Part shown: positions 1 through 8,755 of the stretch, in pieces
Numbering within the stretch: the stretch's first letter is position 1
Layout: each line of letters starts with the position of its first letter
Origin: Leisingera aquaemixtae
GTDB taxonomy: Bacteria; Pseudomonadota; Alphaproteobacteria; Rhodobacterales; Rhodobacteraceae
Direction of reading: 5' to 3'
Assembly: GCF_001458395.1 (NCBI RefSeq)
Contig: NZ_CYSR01000002.1
Span: 1 to 64,000, forward strand
DNA: 64,000 nucleotides
Notes under the pieces: generated by a model
Database searches by the model: none
Told to the model about the DNA's origin: nothing
Seen by the model: the letters and a program-made list of their open reading frames with translations, nothing else
Made by a program: the position numbers and the translations under genes

Positions 1-519
1 GGCCTTCTGGGCACCGGCCAGAAGTCGATGGTGCCCTGCACGCCGCTGGGCTGCCTGATGATGCTGCGCGAGCATCATGGCTCGCTGTCGGGCCTGAACG
101 CGGTTGTCATTGGCCGCTCCAACATCGTCGGCAAGCCGATGGCGCAGCTTCTGCTGGGCGACAGCTGCACCGTGACCATCGCGCATTCGCGCACCAAGGA
201 TCTGCCGGATGTGGTGCGCCGCGCCGACATCGTGGTGGCTGCCGTGGGCCGTCCGGAGATGGTGCCGGGCGATTGGATCAAGGAGGGCGCGACGGTGATC
301 GACGTCGGCATCAACCGCATCGATGCGCCGGAGAAGGGTGAGGGCAAGACCCGTCTGGTGGGCGATGTGGATTACGCCTCGGCCGCGGAGCGCGCGGGCG
401 CCATCACCCCGGTGCCGGGCGGCGTCGGCCCGATGACCATCGCCTGCCTCTTGGCCAACACCGTGACCGCCGCCTGCCGCGCCAGCAACCTCGCGGAGCC
501 GGAAGGGCTGACCGCCTGA
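1..519 (+). CDS. folD: Bifunctional methylenetetrahydrofolate dehydrogenase/cyclohydrolase, 3' part
   Basis: FolD interconverts 5,10-methylene-THF and 10-formyl-THF in the cytosol using NADP. The reading frame is open from the first base of the window, so the N-terminal half lies upstream. What remains starts at the conserved GTGQ...PCTPLG segment. It continues with the Rossmann nucleotide-binding part ([18 protein letters not shown]), the VGRPE and VIDVGIN segments, and the closing motif [11 protein letters not shown]. The stop is TGA at 517-519, followed by a strong terminator. The family assignment is certain; the start cannot be seen. Confidence 0.97.
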   Translation, partial: GLLGTGQKSMVPCTPLGCLMMLREHHGSLSGLNAVVIGRSNIVGKPMAQLLLGDSCTVTIAHSRTKDLPDVVRRADIVVAAVGRPEMVPGDWIKEGATVIDVGINRIDAPEKGEGKTRLVGDVDYASAAERAGAITPVPGGVGPMTIACLLANTVTAACRASNLAEPEGLTA

Positions 520-550
520 CGCGCAGACCGCCAAGGTTCGAACAAAACCG

Positions 551-584
551 CTCCCGCCGGACGCCTCCGGCGGGAGTATTTTTT
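551..584 (+). terminator. Rho-independent terminator of folD
   Basis: A perfect 10-bp GC-rich stem (551-560 with 567-576) with a 6-nt loop is followed by TATTTTTT. It lies 31 bp after the folD stop. Confidence 0.85.
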
Positions 585-594
585 GAAAGATGAA
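574..594 (+). repeat. 21-base intergenic motif GAGTATTT-N3-GAAAGATGAA, copy 1
   Basis: The motif begins in the descending arm of the folD terminator and runs past its T-tract. The same 18 fixed bases recur at 41639-41659 (+) and 54346-54366 (-). A degenerate half (GGAAAGATGAA) follows near 635-645. The block ACGGGCGGAGCCCCT at 618-632 is also found at 41603-41617. Confidence 0.7.
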
Positions 595-657
595 AGAGGC
601 GTGGTGGTTCCCCGCGAACGGGCGGAGCCCCTTTTGGAAAGATGAACGAAGCGGGGG

Positions 658-1065
658 TCAGGCGGTGACCGGCACCATGGTGCCTTGCAGGAGTGCGACC
701 AGTTTTTCTTCCTTTGCCGTCACGGCGTGGACCTCCGCGGTGACGATGACCAGGCGGCGGCCCGGCTTGATGACCTTGCCGGTGGCGCGCAGGAGCTCTC
801 CGGCGCCGGGGGCCAGCAGGTTGATCTTCATCTCTGCGGTCATCACTTCGCAGTCCTCGGGCATCACGGTAAGCGCGGCGTAGCCTGCCGCGGTGTCGCC
901 GATGGCAAAGCTGAGGGCGGCATGGGCCACATCGTGCTGCTGGCGGCTGCCGGGCAGGATGGGGGCGGTAATCACCACTTCACCGGGCGCAACGCTGGCA
1001 ACTTCTGCACCAAGTGTTTGCATCATGCTTTGTTTGGCGAAACTGCTGCGGATGCGGTCTTCCAT
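658..1065 (-). CDS. PaaI-family hotdog thioesterase
   Basis: This is a 135-residue hotdog-fold protein of the PaaI/YbgC-like acyl-CoA thioesterase group. The key part is the segment around HDVAHAALSFAIGDTAAGYAAL, which matches the helix of the hotdog fold that normally carries the catalytic Asn/Asp and Gly residues. It is followed by the strand segment MTAEMKINLLAPGAG. The start was placed at the ATG preceded by AAGGA with correct spacing, 11 codons inside the longest frame. It is probably a cytosolic housekeeping thioesterase of unknown substrate. It lies downstream of the pdeM-like gene on the same strand, with an 81-bp gap. Confidence 0.8.
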   Translation of the reverse strand: MEDRIRSSFAKQSMMQTLGAEVASVAPGEVVITAPILPGSRQQHDVAHAALSFAIGDTAAGYAALTVMPEDCEVMTAEMKINLLAPGAGELLRATGKVIKPGRRLVIVTAEVHAVTAKEEKLVALLQGTMVPVTA

Positions 1066-1146
1066 GGCGGTGTCCTTCTGCTGGTCTGCCCGCAGCATAG
1101 AGGAGCGCGGGACCCTTGCGCAGGTGACGCTGCGCCATTTGCCCGG

Positions 1147-1797
1147 TCAGCGCGGCATTGGCACCGGCAGCGGCCGCGGCCCGGTCAGGATGGCCAGGGC
1201 ATCGGCCGCCATCAGCGGAGCGAAGGCAGGATCGCTGCTGCGCAGGCCCCCGGTATAGGTGCCGAAGGCCGGCAGGATCACGCGGGCCGCATCCACCAGA
1301 AAGGCGGGCCGGGAGGTGCTGCGCAACCGCGCCTTGGGGTGGTAGTGGCCGGAGATTTCGGCGCTGGATTGCGGGTCGGCAATATGGCGGAAGGTAAGCG
1401 GGCCCAGCGTCAGGGCGGCGGCGTGCTCTCCGCCCAGGGCCGGCGGGGCAGGGTCGTGGTTGCCCTCGATCCAGATCCAGCGGCGGGTCTGCATCAGGCA
1501 GGTGATGCGGTTCAGGTCCGCCTGGGGGAGCGCACGGCAGGCCGCGTCATCGTCGAAACTGTCGCCAAGGCAGATCAGCGTGTGTGCGCCGGTGATCTCA
1601 AGCGCGGTTTCGAGGCGGTCCAGCGTGTCGCGGGTTTCATAGGGCGGCAGGGCGCTGCCGCCGCGCCGCGCGTGGCGTTCGGATTTGCCCAGATGCAGGT
1701 CGGAGACGCAGAGGGTGCGCTGCTCCGCCCACCAGAGAGCGCCGCTGCCGAGAGCGGTCAGGCGGGCGCCAGCGAGGGTGAAATCGAAGCCGTTCAT
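1147..1797 (-). CDS. pdeM: Ligase-associated DNA damage response phosphoesterase (PdeM-like)
   Basis: A calcineurin-like metallophosphoesterase of 216 residues. The metal-binding motifs are all present and in order: SDLHLGK (near residue 33), GDSFDD (near 77), GNHD (near 112) and GHYHPK (near 150). In the family these coordinate two metal ions. PdeM is typically encoded beside an Lhr-like helicase, an ATP-dependent DNA ligase and an MBL-fold exonuclease, and is implicated in DNA repair. Here it starts 37 bp after the helicase stop, so the two probably share a transcript. The ligase and exonuclease are not in this window. Confidence 0.88.
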   Translation of the reverse strand: MNGFDFTLAGARLTALGSGALWWAEQRTLCVSDLHLGKSERHARRGGSALPPYETRDTLDRLETALEITGAHTLICLGDSFDDDAACRALPQADLNRITCLMQTRRWIWIEGNHDPAPPALGGEHAAALTLGPLTFRHIADPQSSAEISGHYHPKARLRSTSRPAFLVDAARVILPAFGTYTGGLRSSDPAFAPLMAADALAILTGPRPLPVPMPR

Positions 1798-1834
1798 GAT
1801 GCGTTCTTAACGGTGCCAGCGGCGCTGGCAAGGC

Positions 1835-4261
1835 CTATTGCGGCAGGGCGCTGAGACCGGATTGCTGCATCAGCGCTTCGGTTTCCCGCAGCAGCAGTTT
1901 CTCCTCGGCGGCGCCTTTGACCGGCACTTTGCCGGCCTCCAGCAGCAGCGGCGCGGCAAGGGGGGAGATCCGCTGCAGCTGCAGGAGGGTGATGCGGCCG
2001 TCTATGCGGGCGATCATCTCCTCAATGCGGCCGAAATCCACCAGCCCCCGCAGGGCTTCCTCGCGGGTGATGTCCATCAGCAGGTGATCAGGGTCGTACT
2101 TGCGCAGTGTGTCATAAAGGATGTCGGAGGAGAAGGTCGCCTGCCGCCCGTTCTTGCGCTGCCCGGGGGTGTTGCGCTCGATCAGCCCGGCGATGGTGGC
2201 GGCACCGCGGAAGGCGCGTTTCATCACCGCGTTGCCGGCAAGCCAGCCCTCCAGCCCCTCGCGCAAGGCGCCGATGTCGAACAGCGGCGCGGGGTCGGTG
2301 AGTTCCTCCAGCCCCCAGATCAGCGTGGCGTAATCGGTAGAGACGAAGCCCAGGGGGTCGAGGCCCAGTTCCTCCATCCGCTTGGTCAGCAAGAGGCCCA
2401 GCGTCTGCTGGGCATTACGGCCTGCGAAGCCATAGACGCAAGCGTGCGCGCGCCCGTCATGCGGGAAGCTTTCGATCAGCAGACTGCCTGCGCGGGGAAG
2501 CTCGGAGACTTCGCGCTGGAGTTCCAGCCACTCTGCCGTATGGCGCGGCAGGCTGGGCCAGCTGTCCTGCTTGAACATCTCCAGGATGCGGGCGCTGAGC
2601 TGGGTGGAGGTGGCGAATTTGGTGCCCGAGAAGACAGCGATCTTGGGTTTTTTCCCAGGGTTGCGGCTGACCTCCACGGTCATTTCCCGCAGGCCCTCGT
2701 AGCGCACGGTCTGGCCGCCGATCAGGAAAGTGTCGCCGGGGGTGAGGGTGGCGGCAAAGGCTTCCTCGATTTCACCCAGCGGCTTGCCGCCGCGGGTGCG
2801 TTTCAGGCGGACCTTGACCAGATCGGTGTCCTGGATGGTGCCCAGGTTCATGCGGATGCGGGCCGCGGCGCGGGGGTCGCGCAGCTGCCACTTGCCGTCC
2901 GGGCGCTTCCGCAGGCGCTGCCATTGGTCGTAAGCTTTCAGCGCGTAGCCGCCGGTGGCGCAGAATTCGAGGCAGGCATCGAATTCGGCACGGGGCAGGG
3001 AGGCATAGGCCCCCGCCTGGGTTATTTCCGCATAGAGCTGATCCGCGTCGAAGGGGCCCGCGCAGGCCGCAATCAGGATGTGCTGGCACAGGACGTCGCG
3101 GGGGCCGGGGCCGCGCGGCGCGCCGTCCAGATCGTTTGCGCGCACCGCCTCCAGCGCGGCGCGGCATTCGACCACTTCAAACCGGTTGGCAGGCACCAAG
3201 AGCGCCTTGGACGGGGCGTTGTAGCGGTGGTTGGCCCGGCCGATGCGCTGGACCAGGCGTTTCACGTTCTTGGGCGCGCCGATCTGGATCACCAGGTCGA
3301 CATCGCCCCAGTCGATGCCGAGGTCCAGCGAGCCGGTGCAGACGATGGCGCGCAGCTCGCCGCGGACCATCGCCGCCTCGACCCGCTCGCGCTGGACCCG
3401 GTCTAGCGAGCCGTGGTGGATGCCGATCGGCAGCGCGTCCTCGTTGGCGAGCCAGAGGTTATGAAAGAAGATCTCGGCCTGGGCGCGGGTGTTGTGAAAG
3501 ATCAGCGTGGTGTTATGCGCCTTGATCTGCGCCATCACCGCCGGGATCGCATAGGCCGCGCCGCCGCCGGCCCAGGGCGGCGGCTCTGCGGTTTCCAGCA
3601 TCCGGATATCGGGGGCAGGTCCGGGATCGGCCTGCACGATATCGCAGGGGTCCGGATGGCGGGCGAGGTAGCTGGCGATGGCCTGAGGGTCGTCCACGGT
3701 GGCCGAGAGGCCAATCCGGCGCAGATCCGGGCAGAGGGTCTGCAGCCGCGCCAGCGCCAGCATCAGCTGGTCGCCGCGCTTGCTTTCGGCCAGGGCGTGG
3801 ATTTCGTCGACCACCACGCGCTTCAGGCCCTTGAAGGTGCGGGCGGCGTCCTCGTAGGAGGTGAGCAGGGCGAGGCTTTCCGGGGTGGTCAGCAGTATAT
3901 GCGGCGGGTCGGCGCGCTGGCGTTTCTTGCGGCTGGAGGGGGTGTCGCCGGTGCGGTCGTCGATGCGGACGGGCAGGCCCATCTCCTCCACCGGGGTGCG
4001 CAGGTTGCGCTTGATGTCGGCTGCCAGAGCCTTGAGCGGGGAGATATAGAGCGTGTGCAGCCCTTCATGGCTGCCGTCCGCCAGTTCCGCCAGGGTGGGG
4101 AGAAAGCCGGCCATGGTCTTGCCGCCGCCGGTGGGGGCGATCAGCAGGGTGCAGGGCTGAGACGCCCGCTCCAGCATGGCGTGCTGGTGCGGGTGGATGG
4201 ACCAGCCCTTGGAGGCGAACCAGTTCTCGATGACGGGCGGCAGAATGCTCATCCGTCCCAT
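1835..4261 (-). CDS. Ligase-associated Lhr-like DEXH-box helicase
   Basis: An 808-residue superfamily 2 helicase of the bacterial Lhr/ligase-associated type. Walker A is APTGGGKT at residues 42-49, the Walker B box is DEIH within VVVDEIHALAESKRGDQL, motif III is LSATV, and motif VI is VQRIGRANHR. After the two RecA-like domains comes the winged-helix/Lhr C-terminal region typical of the family (about residues 400-808). It probably unwinds DNA in 3'-5' direction during repair. The ATG used could be the first one or the second, three codons later. The next gene is the PdeM-like phosphoesterase, a conserved partner. Confidence 0.9.
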   Translation of the reverse strand: MGRMSILPPVIENWFASKGWSIHPHQHAMLERASQPCTLLIAPTGGGKTMAGFLPTLAELADGSHEGLHTLYISPLKALAADIKRNLRTPVEEMGLPVRIDDRTGDTPSSRKKRQRADPPHILLTTPESLALLTSYEDAARTFKGLKRVVVDEIHALAESKRGDQLMLALARLQTLCPDLRRIGLSATVDDPQAIASYLARHPDPCDIVQADPGPAPDIRMLETAEPPPWAGGGAAYAIPAVMAQIKAHNTTLIFHNTRAQAEIFFHNLWLANEDALPIGIHHGSLDRVQRERVEAAMVRGELRAIVCTGSLDLGIDWGDVDLVIQIGAPKNVKRLVQRIGRANHRYNAPSKALLVPANRFEVVECRAALEAVRANDLDGAPRGPGPRDVLCQHILIAACAGPFDADQLYAEITQAGAYASLPRAEFDACLEFCATGGYALKAYDQWQRLRKRPDGKWQLRDPRAAARIRMNLGTIQDTDLVKVRLKRTRGGKPLGEIEEAFAATLTPGDTFLIGGQTVRYEGLREMTVEVSRNPGKKPKIAVFSGTKFATSTQLSARILEMFKQDSWPSLPRHTAEWLELQREVSELPRAGSLLIESFPHDGRAHACVYGFAGRNAQQTLGLLLTKRMEELGLDPLGFVSTDYATLIWGLEELTDPAPLFDIGALREGLEGWLAGNAVMKRAFRGAATIAGLIERNTPGQRKNGRQATFSSDILYDTLRKYDPDHLLMDITREEALRGLVDFGRIEEMIARIDGRITLLQLQRISPLAAPLLLEAGKVPVKGAAEEKLLLRETEALMQQSGLSALPQ

Positions 4262-4296
4262 GTAGGTGCTGCCGCAAAACTTTTTAGAAAAGGGTG

Positions 4297-4324
4297 GCCC
4301 AAAGTTTTCAAAAAACTTTGGGGC
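4297..4324 (-). terminator. Hairpin terminator after the AAA ATPase gene
   Basis: A near-perfect inverted repeat (GGCCCAAAGTTTT and its complement with one extra G) lies just below the stop of the AAA ATPase gene. On the minus strand it is followed by a T-rich stretch (CCCTTTTCTAAAAAGTTTT). It separates the tad-side ATPase from the helicase gene. Confidence 0.6.
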
Positions 4325-4328
4325 CGGG

Positions 4329-5636
4329 TCATTTCACGATCTGCTCGTCCCTGACGAACATGTTGGCCCAGGCCCGGTCGATCAGTTCCGGCGACATCTG
4401 ATAGGGGATGCCCTCGAACTCGCAGATGGCGATCATCTGGTCGATCAGGAACCCCGGCTGATAATTGGCGTAAACGTTGCTGATTGTGGGGTATTTGTTC
4501 TTCAGAAGGTGCACCAGCGTGCTTTCATCCAAGGGGATGCCCTTCTTGCGGGCCACCATGGCAAAGATCTTGAGGAAGTTTTCCTGATCCGGGCCGTCGA
4601 TCTTGATCTTGAAGAAGATCCGGCGCAGGGCGGCTTGGTCAAAGATCTCGTTCGGGTGGAAGTTGGTGGAGAAGATCACCAGCGTGTCGAAGGGCACTTC
4701 GAATTTCTCGCCCGACTGCAGCGCCAGGATGTCCTTGCTTTCCTCCAGCGGCACGATCCAGCGGTTGACCAGCGCCTGCGGTGGCTCGGCTTGGCGGCCA
4801 AGGTCGTCGACGATGAAGATGCCGCCGGTGGACTTCAGCTGCAAGGGCGCCTGATAGGTGCGCGCGGTGGGGTTGTAGACCAGGTCCAGCATGTCCAGCG
4901 ACAGTTCGCCGCCGGTGATCACGGTGGGGCGTTCGCACATCACGTAGCGCTCGTCAAAGCGGCGGCGGCGGCGCAGGGCGTTGGGGTCTTCCGGCTCCTG
5001 CTCGACCATGGTGTGCACGATCGGGTCGTAGACGGTGATCACCTGGCCCGCGTATTCGATGGCGCGCGGCACATAGACATGATCGCCAAGGGCGTCGCGG
5101 ATGCCGTTGGAGATCGAGGATTTCCCGTTGCCCGGCGGGCCGTACATCAGGATCGAGCGGCCGGCGCTGACCGCCGGGCCCAGGTGGTCCAGCAGGCTGT
5201 TCGGCAGGATCAGGTGGCCCATGGCGCTGATCAGCTGGTCGCGGGTCACCTGGATGTTGCGGATCGACTGGCGCTTGACCTGCTCGCGGTAGACCGCCAG
5301 CGGCACCGGCATGGCGCCGAAGTATTCCGACTGGCTGAGCGCATCCAGCGCCCGCGCCTTGCCTGCATCGGTCAGCTGGTAGCCCATCTCGTTGCCGCTG
5401 TTGGCGTTCAGCGTGCCGGTGGCTTCGAGCAGTTTCTGCTCGCGCGCCATGTCCACCAGTTCCTGGGTGACGGCGCCGGGCAGGCAGAGTGCCTCGGCAA
5501 TCTCCGTCACCGTTTCCGCGTTCTTGCGGAAGATGGTCTTGAGCAGGATGTCCCGCATCATCACCAGCGGCAGCTGCATCTGCTCCAGCCCCTTGGGGGC
5601 GGGCGGGGCCGTCACGGTGAGGTTCTGCATGTTCAT
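4329..5636 (-). CDS. AAA-family ATPase beside the tad locus
   Basis: A 435-residue protein when started at the ATG at 5636, which has AGGAATAGG-type sequence upstream. The N-terminal region (to about 120) resembles a winged-helix segment. The AAA core has Walker A GPPGNGKSS near residues 170-178, a Walker B-like IFIVDDLGRQ, and a sensor-like IFSTNFHPNEIFDQAALRR. No signal peptide or membrane segment is visible, so it is cytosolic. The gene is transcribed after tadV on the same strand, 155 bp downstream. That context suggests, but does not prove, a role with the Tad pilus machine. The exact function is unknown to me. Confidence 0.75.
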   Translation of the reverse strand: MNMQNLTVTAPPAPKGLEQMQLPLVMMRDILLKTIFRKNAETVTEIAEALCLPGAVTQELVDMAREQKLLEATGTLNANSGNEMGYQLTDAGKARALDALSQSEYFGAMPVPLAVYREQVKRQSIRNIQVTRDQLISAMGHLILPNSLLDHLGPAVSAGRSILMYGPPGNGKSSISNGIRDALGDHVYVPRAIEYAGQVITVYDPIVHTMVEQEPEDPNALRRRRRFDERYVMCERPTVITGGELSLDMLDLVYNPTARTYQAPLQLKSTGGIFIVDDLGRQAEPPQALVNRWIVPLEESKDILALQSGEKFEVPFDTLVIFSTNFHPNEIFDQAALRRIFFKIKIDGPDQENFLKIFAMVARKKGIPLDESTLVHLLKNKYPTISNVYANYQPGFLIDQMIAICEFEGIPYQMSPELIDRAWANMFVRDEQIVK

Positions 5637-5791
5637 GGCGGTGCCTATTCCTGAATTCCGGATTTGCGCCCCCGGGTTGGGAGGCGGCCTTGGAAACAGA
5701 CTATTCAGGACTGTGGCAACAGCGGGGCAGAGCTGCAGCATTTCCGCGGAGGCGGCGGGAAATCCGCGGCCTTTTCAGGCGGCGGCGCGGC

Positions 5792-6289
5792 TTAGCTGCC
5801 GAACAGGGCGGCTAGGATCAGATAGAGCGCGAGGGTGCCGCCCAGGCACAGGCCCATGGGAAAGCTCTTGCCGGTTTCCCAGCTTTGCCACTGCGGCGCC
5901 AGCTGGCGCAGCGGCGTGTATTTGGCGATCCGGTGGGCGGTGAAGCCCGCCAGCAGGGTGGCGGCAAAGATGATCATCAAAAGCCGCAAATCGCCAAGCG
6001 CAAAGAACGGCGCGGCGGCGCCGGCAAACTTGGCATCGCCGGCGCCGACGGCGCCAGCGGAATAGAACAGGAAGCCCAGGCCGATCCCCACCGGCAGATG
6101 CAGCAGGTGCCAGCCGTAGTCTGCCCAGGAGGGCATCGCAAAGGCGCCCACAGCCACATAGATCACCGCCAGCAAGTCCACCGCCCAGTTGGGAATGCGC
6201 ATGCCGCGCAGGTCGGTCAGCGCCACCGTGTAGCACAGCGGCAGCACGAAGGGCAGGAACCACAGGGCGGCATGGGCCGGGAACTGCAT
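5792..6289 (-). CDS. tadV: Type IV prepilin peptidase CpaA/TadV
   Basis: A 165-residue integral membrane aspartyl protease of the GxGD type that processes Flp prepilins at the inner membrane. The two catalytic aspartates are D26 in TDLRGMRIPN and D85 in GAGDAKF. Hydrophobic helices surround both. The length fits the short CpaA/TadV group, which lacks the methyltransferase domain of PilD. The start lies 3 bp beyond the stop of the preceding TPR lipoprotein gene, so it is within the tad operon. Confidence 0.9.
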   Translation of the reverse strand: MQFPAHAALWFLPFVLPLCYTVALTDLRGMRIPNWAVDLLAVIYVAVGAFAMPSWADYGWHLLHLPVGIGLGFLFYSAGAVGAGDAKFAGAAAPFFALGDLRLLMIIFAATLLAGFTAHRIAKYTPLRQLAPQWQSWETGKSFPMGLCLGGTLALYLILAALFGS

Positions 6290-6292
6290 GGA

Positions 6293-7141
6293 TCAGCCGT
6301 TTTCCAGTGCCGCCAGCGAGCGCGAGGCTTCCTCGAAGTGCTGCGGATGGGTGTCGATGGCTTCGCGCAGCAGGTTCTCGCCCACCTTGACGTCGCCTTG
6401 CTTGACCGCCGACAGCGCCAGCGTGTGCAGCAGCAGCGCGCGTTCGGTCTGGTCCAGCGGGATCACCGGCAGGGTGTAGTTGCGCTGTGCGCCGCGGGCC
6501 AGCACCAGGTTGTTCTTGGCGGTGAATAGGCCCGGGTTCTGGCGGATCGCTTCGCCGAACAGCCGCTCAGCCCCGGTGAAATCGCCGCGGGTCAGCTTGG
6601 AATAGCCCCAGTTGTTCATCACCTTGGCGGGTTTGGTGGTCAGCCCGGTGGCAATCTCGTAGAAGCTGTCCGCCCGCTTCCAGTCCTTGTTCGCGTCCGC
6701 CACCACGGCCTCAAGCCGGTAGCGCTCGTAGGTTTCATGGGTTGGCGGCACCTTGTCCAGAATGCCCTTGGCCGCGTCCCATTCGCCGCTGCGCACCAGA
6801 GCGCCCGCCAGTTGCACCTGGTCCTCGCTGGTGGCGCCTTTCATCGACACCACCTTTTTCCAGGCGGTTGTGCCCTCGGTGGTGCGCTTGGCGCGGATCA
6901 GCGAGTAGGCGAGGCCGCGCTGCAGCTCGATCCGGTCCGGACCGGTCTTGAGGGTGCGCTGGAAATGGGCCACCGCCTCATTCGGGTCGGCCACAGTCAT
7001 CATGACATCGTTGAGATTGCTCTCGTCTATGACATTCACTTCCTGAAAGGCCCGTTCCACGGTTTCGTCGGCTTTCTCTGCACAGGCCGACAAGACCAGC
7101 GCCCCTGCCAGAGAAGCGGATAGGAAAAACTGCTGGCGCAT
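6293..7141 (-). CDS. TPR lipoprotein of the tad locus
   Basis: A 282-residue lipoprotein. The N-terminus has a signal peptide with lipobox LSAC and the modified cysteine at residue 20. The remainder is helical with TPR-like repeats (for example the segments around NEAVAHFQRTLK, KVMNNWGYSKLTRGDF and LFTAKNNLVLARG). TadD-type TPR lipoproteins assist secretin assembly or pilus function in the periplasm. This is the second of two adjacent TPR lipoproteins, so it is probably a TadD paralogue. It ends 3 bp before tadV. Confidence 0.8.
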   Translation of the reverse strand: MRQQFFLSASLAGALVLSACAEKADETVERAFQEVNVIDESNLNDVMMTVADPNEAVAHFQRTLKTGPDRIELQRGLAYSLIRAKRTTEGTTAWKKVVSMKGATSEDQVQLAGALVRSGEWDAAKGILDKVPPTHETYERYRLEAVVADANKDWKRADSFYEIATGLTTKPAKVMNNWGYSKLTRGDFTGAERLFGEAIRQNPGLFTAKNNLVLARGAQRNYTLPVIPLDQTERALLLHTLALSAVKQGDVKVGENLLREAIDTHPQHFEEASRSLAALENG

Positions 7142-7170
7142 TTGTGCGTCCTTTTACTGCTCTGCCTCGG

Positions 7171-7761
7171 TCATGGTGTCGGGCGAATCAGGTAGCTGCC
7201 GCCGCCTTGCCGCACCAATTTGTAATCTTGGTTTTGCGGCTCAGTATGCGCAGGATCGTCCAGTTTTGCGAGGGCCAGGCGCAAATTATCGCGGATTGCG
7301 TCACTTTCGCCATTGTCGAGCGCATAGGCGCGCTGGAACACCTGCACGGCTTCGGCGGTCTTGCCCCGTTCCATCAGAACGACGCCAAGGTTGTTCATCG
7401 GCTCGGGCCAGGCCGGGTCGGCATCGACCGCTTGGCGCAGCAGATCCTCTGCCTGCCCCAGCCGCCGGAGGCCCAGCTTGGCCGATCCCATGCCGGACAG
7501 CACCTCGGCCGTCAGGCCCTGGTCGAGGGCGGCGCGGGTGAAGGCCTCCAGCGCCAGCTCGTGCTCGCCTGCGGCCATCAGCCGGTGGCCGACCTGCAAG
7601 CCGTCCTCTGCGGTTTTGCGGTGATCGGCGCCCGGCGCCCAGGGGCTGCCCGTGTCCTGTTTCAGACCGCCCGGCGCGCAGGCCGCCGCCAGCGCAAGAA
7701 CGCTGGCGGCGGCAAGAGCGCGGCTGAGGCGGACAGGCGCGGCCCGTCCTTGTGATGTCAT
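7171..7761 (-). CDS. tadD: TadD-like TPR lipoprotein
   Basis: A 196-residue lipoprotein with lipobox LAAAC and cysteine at residue 28. Two to three TPR units are visible (ALEAFTRAALDQG, QAEDLLRQAVDADPAWPEPMNNLG, AVQVFQRAYALDNG). TadD is a periplasmic lipoprotein of the tight-adherence apparatus that helps the secretin. The gene begins 2 bp after tadC, which fits co-translation. The assignment between tadD and a paralogue is by position. Confidence 0.85.
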   Translation of the reverse strand: MTSQGRAAPVRLSRALAAASVLALAAACAPGGLKQDTGSPWAPGADHRKTAEDGLQVGHRLMAAGEHELALEAFTRAALDQGLTAEVLSGMGSAKLGLRRLGQAEDLLRQAVDADPAWPEPMNNLGVVLMERGKTAEAVQVFQRAYALDNGESDAIRDNLRLALAKLDDPAHTEPQNQDYKLVRQGGGSYLIRPTP

Positions 7762-7763
7762 GT

Positions 7764-8744
7764 TCAGTTGCCTGCGTTGCCCATATTCATGATGCCCTGT
7801 ATCGACGGGCCAACCAGAATGATCAGCAGCGGCGGCACCGTCAGGCCCATTGTGGCAAGGGTCATCTTCACGGGCAACTTGTTTGCGGCCTCCTCGGCGC
7901 GCATCACGCGCTTGTCACGCATTTCACCGGCATAGACCCGCAGCGCATCGGCGATCGAGGTGCCGAAACTGGCGGATTGGATCATCACCGTCACGAAGGA
8001 GGAGATATCCTGCACCCCGCAGCGGGTGCCCATGTCGCGCAGCACCTTGTCCTTTTCCTTGCCCGCCTTCATCTCATAGGCGACGACCTCAAATTCCTCG
8101 GCCAGATCCGGGTAGGAGGCGTGCAGCTCCTTGGCGACGCGGACAATCGCCTGGTCCAGCGACTGGCCGGCTTCGACGCAGACCAGCATCATGTCCAGCG
8201 CGTCCGGGAAGCCTTCGGTGATCTTCTGCTTGCGCTCTTCGATGCGGCGGGTGATCCAGTATTTCGGCAGCAAGTACCCGGCCGCGCCAGGGCCGACGAT
8301 GCGGATGGCCATCTGCTGGCTGTCATAGTCGATGTCGGCCTTCAGCACATAGACAAAGAACAGCCCGCCCATCAGCCCCAGCAGGCCGAGGGCAAACTGG
8401 GCAAAGTGGAACAGGCGCACCGAGTCCTTGGAGTGATAGCCCGCCTGGCGCAGCTTCAGCTCCATCGCCGACAGCTCATCCGCGTTTTGCGGTTCCAGGA
8501 AGCCTGCGAATTTCTGCAGCTGCTCGTTGCGGTTGGCCTGGCGCAGACGCTCTTTCTTGGGGACGTTGCGGGTTTCCGGCTTGATGTTCTTCTGCAGCTT
8601 CTTCAGCGGGTCTTCGGGCTGGTTCAGCAGCAGCGGAACCGCCAGCAGGATCATGAACAGCCCGGCAATGCCAAGCGCCAGAAGCGGGCCGAATTCGCCG
8701 AAGTGCGAGGTCAGGTAGTCGTTTATTCCGCTCAGAAAACCCAC
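7764..8744 (-). CDS. tadC: Tad inner-membrane platform protein TadC
   Basis: A 326-residue protein of the GspF/TadC family. It has hydrophobic segments near residues 20-40, about 120-150 and the C-terminus (TMGLTVPPLLIILVGPSIQG). The central cytosolic domain contains GFPDALDMMLVCVEAGQSLD and ADALRVYAGEMRDKR, which are characteristic of the T2SF domain. With TadB it forms the inner-membrane platform on which the TadA ATPase acts. It lies 11 bp after tadB. Confidence 0.92.
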   Translation of the reverse strand: MGFLSGINDYLTSHFGEFGPLLALGIAGLFMILLAVPLLLNQPEDPLKKLQKNIKPETRNVPKKERLRQANRNEQLQKFAGFLEPQNADELSAMELKLRQAGYHSKDSVRLFHFAQFALGLLGLMGGLFFVYVLKADIDYDSQQMAIRIVGPGAAGYLLPKYWITRRIEERKQKITEGFPDALDMMLVCVEAGQSLDQAIVRVAKELHASYPDLAEEFEVVAYEMKAGKEKDKVLRDMGTRCGVQDISSFVTVMIQSASFGTSIADALRVYAGEMRDKRVMRAEEAANKLPVKMTLATMGLTVPPLLIILVGPSIQGIMNMGNAGN

Positions 8745-8755
8745 GGTCCGCCTCC

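Noticed and set aside
685-1854. 389-codon plus-strand frame over the thioesterase and pdeM genes
   Set aside because: Its composition (Gly/Gln/His-rich, no hydrophobic core) is that of an antisense shadow in GC-rich DNA.
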